Shown one piece after another: positions 1 to 5,960 of a stretch of DNA of 8,768 bases. Below the pieces are notes generated by a model. That model made no database searches, was not told the origin of the DNA, and saw only the letters and a program-made list of their open reading frames with translations. Position 1 is the first letter of the stretch, and each line of letters opens with the position of its first letter. The position numbers and the translations under genes are program-made. Source of the stretch: Spirochaeta_B sp964398645 (lineage in GTDB: Bacteria; Spirochaetota; Spirochaetia; DSM-27196; DSM-8902); contig CAYNNU010000094.1 in the NCBI GenBank assembly GCA_964398645.1, positions 1 through 8,768 on the forward strand. Direction: 5' to 3'.

Positions 1-2
1 AC

Positions 3-71
3 GAATTGGAACAATTGTGGCATGAGGGTACAGTCATTTATTCTCAGCAAACAGGGTCGGAAGAGGATTAA
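3..71 (+). CDS. 3' end of an unidentified protein-coding gene (partial)
   Basis: The frame starting at base 3 is open from the window edge and stops with TAA at 69-71, giving 22 residues that end in GSEED. The other two forward frames stop at 29-31 (frame 2) or run past into the spoVG leader (frame 1) without a sensible product. The piece lies directly upstream of spoVG on the same strand, so it is probably the C-terminus of the preceding gene. It is too short to identify, and I assign no function. That it is coding at all is an inference from gene density and the acidic, stop-terminated tail. Confidence 0.4.
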   Translation, partial: ELEQLWHEGTVIYSQQTGSEED

Positions 72-175
72 TAAACAGTTATATTTCGCAAAAAATATCA
101 TGAAATAGCAAGTTGTACTGGTAATCTGAATCATTAGGCGTTATGCTGAAGGGGTGGGGCTTTGTAACACACCAT

Positions 176-182
176 GGAGGAG
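176..182 (+). promoter_or_regulatory. Shine-Dalgarno site fixing the spoVG start
   Basis: GGAGGAG at 176-182 lies 7 bases before the ATG at 190. It decides in favour of that ATG over the in-frame ATG at 154, which would add 12 residues lacking family resemblance and has no ribosome binding site. Confidence 0.75.
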
Positions 183-189
183 TGGAGAC

Positions 190-480
190 ATGCAGATCAC
201 TGACATCAGAATCCGTAATGTATCGTCTGGGGGTAAACTGAAGGCCTATGTAACTGTAACCTTCGATGACAGCTTTGTTGTGCATAATCTCAAGATAATT
301 GAAGGAAAAACCGGGGTTTTTATCGCTATGCCGAGTAGGAAAACCAAATCCGGAGAGTTTAAGGATGTTGCCCATCCAATTCATGCTGATTTCCGTTCGC
401 AGTTACAGGATCAGATATTGCAGGCGTATGAGCAGGGAACCCATGAAGATGGGGACGAAGAATACCAAGAAGACGCCTAA
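190..480 (+). CDS. spoVG: SpoVG family RNA/DNA-binding regulator
   Basis: A 96-residue protein matching the SpoVG family over nearly its whole length. It begins MQITDIRIRNV, typical of the family, has the central FDDSFVVHNLKIIEGKTGVF strand region, and carries the characteristic motif 'AMPSRKTKSGEFKDVAHPI' (roughly residues 50-68). The C-terminus is a short acidic tail. SpoVG proteins are small site-specific nucleic-acid-binding regulators: pleiotropic in Firmicutes, and in Borrelia they bind DNA and RNA of several operons. The start at 190 is set by GGAGGAG at 176-182. The gene stands apart from the downstream genes: about 70 bases and a strong promoter separate it from the tRNA. I see no convincing promoter immediately upstream of it, so it may be read from further upstream. 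The family call is very secure; its targets in this organism cannot be told from sequence. Confidence 0.96.
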   Translation: MQITDIRIRNVSSGGKLKAYVTVTFDDSFVVHNLKIIEGKTGVFIAMPSRKTKSGEFKDVAHPIHADFRSQLQDQILQAYEQGTHEDGDEEYQEDA

Positions 481-506
481 AACCATTGAATAATTCTAAA
501 ACCTCG

Positions 507-535
507 TTGATCTTTTTTGTTTGTTTTTGTATAAT
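507..535 (+). promoter_or_regulatory. Sigma-70-type promoter for tRNA-Gln and the rplY-pth-tilS genes
   Basis: The -35 element is TTGATC (507-512) and the -10 element a perfect TATAAT (530-535), separated by 17 bases of T-rich spacer. Transcription would start around 541-543, about 8-10 bases before the mature tRNA 5' end. The stretch after the -10 (TTCCGCCG) is G+C-rich, a feature of stable-RNA promoters under stringent control. This is the clearest promoter in the window. Confidence 0.8.
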
Positions 536-550
536 TTCCGCCGTTACCCT

Positions 551-622
551 TGGGACGTCGACAAGTGGTAAGTCAACGGGTTTTGGTCCCGTCATTCGCA
601 GGTTCGAATCCTGCCGTCCCAG
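551..622 (+). tRNA. trnQ: tRNA-Gln (anticodon UUG)
   Basis: A complete cloverleaf can be drawn. The 7-bp acceptor stem is 551-557 with 615-621; the D stem is GAC 560-562 with GTC 572-574; the anticodon stem is ACGGG 576-580 with CCCGT 588-592. The 7-base loop TTTTGGT (581-587) holds anticodon TTG at 583-585, which reads CAA (and CAG by wobble), hence glutamine. The T arm is GCAGG 598-602, loop TTCGAAT, CCTGC 610-614. The weak first pair (U-A, 551-621) is typical of tRNA-Gln. The discriminator base is G622, followed by TAT, so the 3' CCA is not encoded and must be added by a nucleotidyltransferase. The gene has its own strong promoter and precedes rplY by about 55 bases. Confidence 0.96.
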
Positions 623-628
623 TATACT

Positions 629-646
629 ACCGGTGTAACCGGTTTT
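629..646 (+). terminator. Small hairpin with short U tract after the tRNA (weak terminator or processing site)
   Basis: ACCGGT (629-634) is repeated at 638-643 and is its own reverse complement. The transcript can therefore form a 6-bp stem with a 3-base loop, followed by TTTT at 643-646. A stem and U run this short suggest partial termination or a tRNA 3'-processing boundary rather than a full stop. That would let some transcripts continue into rplY-pth-tilS. No other promoter is obvious between the tRNA and rplY. Confidence 0.4.
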
Positions 647-677
647 GGTGTTTCCCATATCAAGGAGATGTACATAA

Positions 678-1295
678 ATGGAAAATGTAGTAGTTGCAGA
701 ATCGCGTACTGAGGTTGGTAAGGGCGCCAACGGCCGTTTGCGGCGCGCTGGAAAGCTTCCAGCAGTAATGTATGGACATGCTGGTGCACAGAGTATTGTG
801 CTAGATGAACGTGAGTTTGGTCTTGCGTTTAAGAATACATCTGAAAGTACAATTTTGAAATTGAAAATTGGAAAAAAAGAAAGCGATGTGCTGATCAAAG
901 ACTATCAGGAAGATGTTCTGAGTGGACGTTTGTTGCATGTTGATTTTTTTGAAATTGAGCGCGGTAAAAAACTTCGTACTCATATTGCAATTCATCTTGA
1001 AGGAACACCTCAGGAAGTTCGTGAGGGTGCTGTTCTTGAGAATCCTTTGCATGAAGTTGAAGTAGAGTGTTTGCCGAAGGATCTCATTGATGTTCTCAAT
1101 ATTTCAGTAGAAGATCTTACCAGTACTCATGCGCTTCACGTGGGTGATATTAAAGCACCTGAAGGAATTCGTATTCTGACAAATGCTGATGCAGTTGTCG
1201 CTGCTGTTGTTCATCAGCGTGAAACCGTTGCTGCAACTGAAGAAGGCGAAGCAGCAGGTGCAGAAGAAGTAGCAACTTCAGAAGAAGCAGAATAA
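678..1295 (+). CDS. rplY: Large-subunit ribosomal protein L25 / general stress protein Ctc
   Basis: A 205-residue protein of the long L25/TL5/CTC type, which binds 5S rRNA in the large ribosomal subunit. Residues 1-95 are the L25 RNA-binding beta-barrel; visible motifs are GKGANGRLRRAGKLPAVMYG near the N-terminus and KDYQEDVLSGRLLHVDFFEI around residues 74-93. The following part (about 96-185, with HLEGTPQEVREGAVL and VECLPKDLIDVLNISVEDL) is the C-terminal TL5/Ctc domain. The last 25 residues are a low-complexity Ala/Glu tail, common in this family. The start is supported by AAGGAG at 662-667, 10 bases upstream. Pth begins 6 bases after its stop, so the two are cotranscribed; rplY/ctc-pth adjacency is widespread in bacteria. 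Confidence 0.96.
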   Translation: MENVVVAESRTEVGKGANGRLRRAGKLPAVMYGHAGAQSIVLDEREFGLAFKNTSESTILKLKIGKKESDVLIKDYQEDVLSGRLLHVDFFEIERGKKLRTHIAIHLEGTPQEVREGAVLENPLHEVEVECLPKDLIDVLNISVEDLTSTHALHVGDIKAPEGIRILTNADAVVAAVVHQRETVAATEEGEAAGAEEVATSEEAE

Positions 1296-1301
1296 GATAC
1301 T

Positions 1302-1886
1302 ATGAACGTAATACTGGGTTTGGGGAATCCCGGCCCGGAATATCAAGATACCCGGCATAATGTCGGATTTCGCACGCTGGATATTTTGGCGGGCAGGTAT
1401 GAAGGTCGTTGGAAGAAAAAAATCCTGCGGCCTTTATCTTTTTTTGCATCTACATCTGAACATGTAGTGCTGTGCAAACCACTGACTTGGATGAATAGAT
1501 CAGGTGCAATTTTACCATTTATAATTGATACTTGGGGTGTGTTGCCAAATAATCTACTTGTTGTTGTGGACAATATGGATTTGCCGCCTGGGCGCATTCG
1601 CTTTAAGGCCGGCGGTGGTTCTGCTGGGCATAATGGAATAAAATCGCTCATGCAGGTGTGGCCCGAAGGCGATTTTCCACGACTGTATGTGGGTGTTGGA
1701 CGGCCGGAAGCTTCGGTTTCGGTAGTTGATCATGTGTTAAGCGGCTTTTCTGCCCAACAGCAAGCGGTAGTAGGGACAGCAATGGAGGCTGCCGCACAAG
1801 TGTGTACTGTTTGGAATGAAAAAGGTGTGAGCGCGGCAATAGAGGCTGTACATGAGTATTCTCAACGAACTGCTACAGACAATTGA
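1302..1886 (+). CDS. pth: Peptidyl-tRNA hydrolase
   Basis: A 194-residue enzyme of the usual length for bacterial Pth, which cleaves the ester bond of peptidyl-tRNAs that drop off stalled ribosomes and so recycles tRNA in the cytoplasm. The active-site set is complete: N9 in LGNPG, the catalytic H19 in TRHNVGF, N65 in WMNRSG, D90 in VVVDNMDLPPG and N111 in GGGSAGHNG; they line up with N10, H20, N68, D93 and N114 of the E. coli enzyme. The DNMD version of the usual HD(D/E)LD motif is mildly unusual but keeps the key Asp. There is no strong ribosome binding site, and the start lies 6 bases after the rplY stop, which fits translational coupling. The 3' end overlaps tilS by 35 bases. Confidence 0.97.
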   Translation: MNVILGLGNPGPEYQDTRHNVGFRTLDILAGRYEGRWKKKILRPLSFFASTSEHVVLCKPLTWMNRSGAILPFIIDTWGVLPNNLLVVVDNMDLPPGRIRFKAGGGSAGHNGIKSLMQVWPEGDFPRLYVGVGRPEASVSVVDHVLSGFSAQQQAVVGTAMEAAAQVCTVWNEKGVSAAIEAVHEYSQRTATDN

Positions 1887-3204
1887 TACCAGTTGGACGA
1901 GGCTTGGTTTAAGCCGATTAGAGCCTGTTCTGCTTGCGTATTCCGGCGGACGGGATAGCGCTGTGTTGTTGTATGTACTTTCGCAACTATCAAAACAAAA
2001 AAAAATAGCAAAAATATATGCAGCTCGATTTCATCATGGATTGCGAAGTCAAGATGAAATGGATCGGGAAACTGAGATCGTATCATGGTTTACCCGTACC
2101 CTAGGTGTTGAGCTTGTAGAGGGCCGAGCTGATGAAAACCGTATGGATGATGCCTGCCAAACTTTCGGGCTGGAAGGTGGAGCGCGCATCCTTCGGTATG
2201 AGTTTCTAGAAGATACCGCCCGGCGCCTTGCCTGCCCGCTTATCGCCTTCGGCCACCACCAAAGGGATCAGCAAGAAACGCTGATCGCCCGCTTTTTTGC
2301 CGGCTCTGGCCTTTCCGGTCTTGCGGGTATCCCTGCCCGCCGACGAGTCTCCCGGCAAGGTGACGCTCCCTTGCTCGTGCGGCCCATGTTGGACATCGAG
2401 TATGCGAAAATTGAAGTGGCTGCGGAAAACCTGTGTACTCAGTTTGGCCGTGTTTTCTACCATAATGATTCGAGCAATCAAGACAATTCGATACAGCGAA
2501 ACAGTATTCGCAATAGCCTCCTACCGGAATTACAGCGTCATTTTCCCGGCATGCAAAGCTCTATGCAGCGATTAGCCGGGGATGTTCGTGATATTGTCAG
2601 CTGGCACGAACAAATTCTTCCCGGCTATCTACAGGAACAAGAAGAGGCAGGAGGGGTAAAACTCAAACTGAAGGCCTTCTTTTCTTTGCCTCCTGCTCTG
2701 CGGAGCAACTATCTAATGCGTATCCAAAATCGGATTGTGCCGGAAAAAACCGGTAGGATATCACGTAAAGCCTTTGCCGCTATCGAAAATTTTTCGCTTT
2801 CTGATAGCAGCGTATTGTCAAAAAACACCCACTTTTTTCGGGGCTTTGGCATTATCGTAAAAAGTCAGGGGGACACGCTGTATGTTTTGCCACAAGGGTC
2901 TGGGATCAATGGGCAAGTGCAAGAAACAGATTTCTTTAGTAGTTTTGTAGAATCTGCAACAACTCCAGCATTGCCCGATGGATCGCTTTTGTCGGCTACT
3001 GTGATCGAACACGTATCTGCTATAAATTTCCCACTGATGATTCGTTCTATGCTTCCTGGAGATACGGCTCCCGATGGTAAAAAAATGAAAAAATGGTTGC
3101 AAAAACACTGTTCAGATGCACACATGCGTCCAAAATGTTTGCTTATTGAAAACCTAGCAGGAAAAACGCTGGCAGTTATTAGTCCCGAAGGCGTGCTATT
3201 GTGA
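1852..3204 (+). CDS. tilS: tRNA(Ile)-lysidine synthase
   Basis: A 450-residue protein of normal length for full TilS, which uses ATP and lysine to convert C34 of the CAU-anticodon tRNA-Ile to lysidine, so that it reads AUA. The ATP-pyrophosphatase P-loop SGGRDS is at residues 31-36, followed by the family motifs FHHGLRSQDEMDRE (about 61-74), EGGARILRYEF and GHHQRDQQET (134-143). Next comes RFFAGSGLSGLAGIPARRR. In most TilS the GHH segment reads GHHADDQAET, so the first Asp is replaced by Arg here while the second is kept. Residues about 393-450 form the C-terminal substrate-binding domain (FPLMIRSMLPGDT, KKMKKWLQ, LAVIS). The start ATG lies inside pth and is preceded by AGAGG at 1841-1845, 6 bases upstream. 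An A9 run (1997-2005) and a locally G+C-rich patch (about 2215-2400) lie inside the gene. Confidence 0.94.
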   Translation: MSILNELLQTIDTSWTRLGLSRLEPVLLAYSGGRDSAVLLYVLSQLSKQKKIAKIYAARFHHGLRSQDEMDRETEIVSWFTRTLGVELVEGRADENRMDDACQTFGLEGGARILRYEFLEDTARRLACPLIAFGHHQRDQQETLIARFFAGSGLSGLAGIPARRRVSRQGDAPLLVRPMLDIEYAKIEVAAENLCTQFGRVFYHNDSSNQDNSIQRNSIRNSLLPELQRHFPGMQSSMQRLAGDVRDIVSWHEQILPGYLQEQEEAGGVKLKLKAFFSLPPALRSNYLMRIQNRIVPEKTGRISRKAFAAIENFSLSDSSVLSKNTHFFRGFGIIVKSQGDTLYVLPQGSGINGQVQETDFFSSFVESATTPALPDGSLLSATVIEHVSAINFPLMIRSMLPGDTAPDGKKMKKWLQKHCSDAHMRPKCLLIENLAGKTLAVISPEGVLL

Positions 3205-3235
3205 AGACTTATTCTAAATGTGTCGAGAATATAGC

Positions 3236-4984
3236 ATGAAACGAATAGCTCGATTCAGCTTGCTTTTTGCAATGAGTCTTTTTTTGAATGCCTCATATGG
3301 TTTTATGGTGTATGCTGAAAGTGGCATTCCGGAAGAGGCTGCTGCTGCATATAGTGAACAAGCGCTTCTACTGTTGGAAGCCGGTTTGGATAAAGATGCA
3401 ATAACACTGGCTGAGGCTGCCTTGCGCTATCGGCCGGATTACTCGGATGCGCTTGCCATTATTGCATACAGCTTAGCTTTGGAAAATGAACAAATTTCAA
3501 TTTCAGATTCAAACATGACATCCTTCGGACAAAGTGTTGAGCAGCAGGTGGATTATTTGATGCGTGCTGTGCAGGGATACGGCTTTATTCTTTTGTCCGA
3601 GGCGGAGGCACGCCTATCACTTGCTCACTTGTTGATACAAACGAAACGCTTTGAACAAGCAGCTCAAATACTACCGCCTATAACTGCCGGTGGATTGCCG
3701 GAAGAACAATTGTATATTGCTTGGATACGAATTTTCATTGGTCAAGAAAAATGGGCAGATGCCGATTCTCTGCTGAATGAAGCAATTCGCCTGTATCCGC
3801 GCAGTGCCGAGCTAATGGAACTTTTGCTAAGCCGCGATCCTGTCCCTCAGTTTTTTACCCGGGCATTTTTAGAAAATGCCTTGCAACCCTCACGCTATTA
3901 TACCGATGCATTGCTACGCTTAATAGAAAGCCAATCTTCTTATAGCACCCACTTGTTTGAACAGTACTATGCCTTAGGAGGAGATTCTCCTAGGGCTCCT
4001 TGTATTCAACTCTTGCGTGCCGGCAGCCTGGAATTGGAACAGGATCAGATAGATGCAATGTATGATCGTTTTGTAAGTTTTGGCGGTCTGGAACGTTGGG
4101 ATTTATTGGCTTTATTATATCATCACGACTTGCCGGAATATCTTTTGGAGCGCTTACAAAACGATACAAGTGAACTAACTGGAACTTTATACTGGCACCA
4201 GCCATATCAATTGCGACCTTCTTATTGGATTTATGTTCAACAAGGCAGGTTACAGCGTGCATATTTGGATACGGATAGTGATGGTCTGGTTGAATTTGAG
4301 GTTTCCTTTGTGGAGGGCCTTCCTTCCCAATTTGTGGAATATGGACCGGAAGAAACGCGAATATGCATGTATCACTACTATCCCTGGTTAGTTCGATGTG
4401 AAATCGTAGCTGAAAATCAAAAAGATATTTTTACCTTTGTGCCGTATCAAATGGAGTTGCCCTTATTTGAGATTTTGCCGGTGCGTGGCATTCATAGCTG
4501 GGCAAACGCAGATTTTTCTACCTTTAACGATATGCACATGGATAATCCTTTGAACCATGCTGGTAGAATTCGCCAGCATGAGCGAATCAATGCTAACGGA
4601 GAATCAGAGTATTATTGGTATCGCGCAGGAAATATTGCTCTTTCACACATGCGCGACCGTACTGGTAGCATGTATTCTGTTACTCAATATCAGGATAATC
4701 TTCCTGTTCGTTCGAGCGTTTCACTTCAGCATGATGGTTATTTTGATCAGGTGAGCGTCTACGAAAATGGGCAAATTGTCGCATCGGCATTTGATATAGA
4801 TCGCGATGGTCAGGCCGATTTATGGGAGTCCTACGGTGAAAGATCTGGACAGCTTTGGCGAATTCATACTGAGCCGCTTTTCGGAATACTGCTGCACCCC
4901 AGCTTTTCTGATTGCAGGCAAGCTGATATAATTGATTCCAATGACGAATTATTCACTTCGCTTTTGGAAATGTTTGATTTCTAG
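3236..4984 (+). CDS. Secreted TPR protein with EF-hand-like calcium-loop motifs
   Basis: A 582-residue protein of unknown function. The start at 3236 gives a textbook signal peptide: MKRIAR, then a hydrophobic stretch FSLLFAMSLFLNASYGFMV and a likely cleavage after AYA or AES near residue 27-30. The alternative ATG at 3218 only adds MCREYS in front of it. Residues about 35-85 (LLLLEAGLDKDAITLAEAALRYRPDYSDALAIIAYSLALE) and about 125-195 (LAHLLIQTKRFEQAAQIL, GQEKWADADSLLNEAIRLYPRSAE) are tetratricopeptide-type helix pairs. The C-terminal half is rich in Tyr, Trp and beta-strand-like sequence. It contains two DxDxDG loops: DTDSDGLVEFE at residue 345 and DIDRDGQADLWE at residue 520, both fitting the EF-hand/dockerin calcium-loop pattern. 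It follows tilS by 31 bases and overlaps the lipoprotein-protease gene by 44 bases, so the two are probably cotranslated and act in the envelope. No precise function is assigned. Confidence 0.8.
   Translation: MKRIARFSLLFAMSLFLNASYGFMVYAESGIPEEAAAAYSEQALLLLEAGLDKDAITLAEAALRYRPDYSDALAIIAYSLALENEQISISDSNMTSFGQSVEQQVDYLMRAVQGYGFILLSEAEARLSLAHLLIQTKRFEQAAQILPPITAGGLPEEQLYIAWIRIFIGQEKWADADSLLNEAIRLYPRSAELMELLLSRDPVPQFFTRAFLENALQPSRYYTDALLRLIESQSSYSTHLFEQYYALGGDSPRAPCIQLLRAGSLELEQDQIDAMYDRFVSFGGLERWDLLALLYHHDLPEYLLERLQNDTSELTGTLYWHQPYQLRPSYWIYVQQGRLQRAYLDTDSDGLVEFEVSFVEGLPSQFVEYGPEETRICMYHYYPWLVRCEIVAENQKDIFTFVPYQMELPLFEILPVRGIHSWANADFSTFNDMHMDNPLNHAGRIRQHERINANGESEYYWYRAGNIALSHMRDRTGSMYSVTQYQDNLPVRSSVSLQHDGYFDQVSVYENGQIVASAFDIDRDGQADLWESYGERSGQLWRIHTEPLFGILLHPSFSDCRQADIIDSNDELFTSLLEMFDF
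3971..3996 (+). other. Intragenic stem-loop containing a strong Shine-Dalgarno-like sequence
   Basis: Within the TPR gene, GCCTTAGGAG (3971-3980) can pair with CTCCTAGGGC (3987-3996) across a 6-base loop, a 10-bp stem with one G-U pair. The 5' arm and loop contain AGGAGGAG (3976-3983), nearly perfect against the anti-Shine-Dalgarno. No start codon sits at a suitable distance. It may only cause ribosome pausing or be chance; there is no U tract, so it is not an intrinsic terminator. Confidence 0.3.
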
Positions 4985-5612
4985 CCTTCTTACTGCAAGC
5001 GTTCTTTTCTCCTGTGCTTCAACTGCTGTTGAACCGCTCGATATACCGGCCAGGGAAGACGTGGCTCGTGTTAAAATTGTAGACCTGCTTGAACAAGGTG
5101 AGTCAGCAGAAAGCATCATGCTGATTGATTCCTGGCGTATTCGTAACGGCTGGGAAGGTGATTGGCTGCAAACCGCAGAACAAAGAGCTATTGAATTGCT
5201 TGCTCAGGATTTAGACGCTGCCATGAATGAACTGGATAGTGTAGCTGCGCATCGTTTTTTAGCTTCTTTGCAAACTAGTGGTGGAACCAGTAGGTATACA
5301 GAGAGTGATATTCTGCAAATGGAATTCCGGCAGGAGCTTGCTGCCGGACGATCTCCCCGTGCAGTGATGGCGTTTTTACAGTTGGCCTCGTATGGTGTTC
5401 CAGCAGAAGATGATATTCAAGCAGCATTTGATTTGATAGAGTCTCTGCAGGATCGTTATGCCATGGAGGTCGCGGGAAATCTTTTGCGCCAACATGGTTA
5501 CACTGGATATGTTCAACGTGATATTGCCGAAGTTGCCAGTGCTGATCAGGTTCCAGGGGTCGGCTGCAAACCGCAGAACAAAGAGCTATTGAATTGCTTG
5601 CTCAGGATTTAG
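4941..5612 (+). pseudogene. N-terminal fragment of a lipoprotein serine protease, truncated by a tandem duplication
   Basis: The reading frame gives 223 residues. ATG 4941 is chosen over TTG 4932 and yields MTNYSLRFWK, a hydrophobic segment and a lipobox-like VLFSC with Cys at residue 25, so the intact product would be a lipoprotein (spirochaetal lipoboxes are relaxed). Residues 26-207 are Ala/Glu/Leu-rich and mostly helical, with no recognised domain. The native sequence ends at ADQVPGV. From there the frame enters the second copy of the 398-base duplication out of phase and adds 16 foreign residues (GCKPQNKELLNCLLRI) before TAG at 5610-5612. Without the duplication, the frame would continue directly into the protease domain encoded downstream, making one 608-residue protein (4941-7165 minus 398 bases). 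The start overlaps the TPR gene by 44 bases with no visible ribosome binding site, suggesting translational coupling. Confidence 0.8.
5164..5562 (+). repeat. Tandem direct repeat, copy 1 (398-base period)
   Basis: This 399-base segment, starting GGCTGCAAACCGCAG and ending CCAGGGGTCG, recurs at 5562-5960. Reading both copies base by base I see no difference. The bases flanking the matches differ (T at 5163 against C at 5561; G at 5563 against T at 5961). The junction therefore shares only a single G, that is, essentially no microhomology. The unit lies entirely inside the lipoprotein-protease gene. Confidence 0.95.
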
Positions 5613-5960
5613 ACGCTGCCATGAATGAACTGGATAGTGTAGCTGCGCATCGTTTTTTAGCTTCTTTGCAAACTAGTGGTGGAACCAGTAGGTATACAGA
5701 GAGTGATATTCTGCAAATGGAATTCCGGCAGGAGCTTGCTGCCGGACGATCTCCCCGTGCAGTGATGGCGTTTTTACAGTTGGCCTCGTATGGTGTTCCA
5801 GCAGAAGATGATATTCAAGCAGCATTTGATTTGATAGAGTCTCTGCAGGATCGTTATGCCATGGAGGTCGCGGGAAATCTTTTGCGCCAACATGGTTACA
5901 CTGGATATGTTCAACGTGATATTGCCGAAGTTGCCAGTGCTGATCAGGTTCCAGGGGTCG
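5562..5960 (+). repeat. Tandem direct repeat, copy 2 (398-base period)
   Basis: Second copy of the duplicated segment, sharing base 5562 with copy 1. The shift is 398 bases, which is 3 x 132 + 2, so reading through from copy 1 changes frame. Copy 2 is in frame with the downstream protease domain; copy 1 is in frame with the upstream signal sequence. Confidence 0.95.

Noticed and set aside
81..98. AT-only inverted repeat ATATTT/AAATAT after the upstream gene, considered as its terminator
   Set aside because: The stem has no G-C pair and no T run follows it, so it would be too weak to end transcription.
113..147. Possible spoVG promoter: TTGTAC at 113-118 with TATGCT at 142-147
   Set aside because: The spacing is 23 bases and the -10 matches poorly; no alternative pair in 72-175 has acceptable spacing.
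511..529. T-rich run after spoVG, considered as an intrinsic terminator
   Set aside because: No G+C-rich hairpin precedes it; it is better explained as the spacer of the tRNA promoter.
359..898. Long minus-strand open frame of 179 codons across spoVG, the tRNA and rplY
   Set aside because: It runs antisense through a tRNA and two well-identified genes and has no recognisable protein character.
2206..2575. Open frames on both strands overlapping tilS
   Set aside because: They are by-products of the G+C-rich patch; the tilS frame carries the conserved motifs.
5164..5960. Programmed ribosomal frameshift joining the two parts of the protease gene
   Set aside because: No slippery heptamer or pseudoknot is needed to explain it: the exact repeat with a 398-base period accounts for the frame change, and a frameshift would leave a duplicated domain segment.
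5164..5960. Mobile element or integrated sequence as the source of the repeated segment
   Set aside because: There is no transposase, terminal inverted repeat or target-site duplication, and the repeated unit is internal coding sequence of the host gene.
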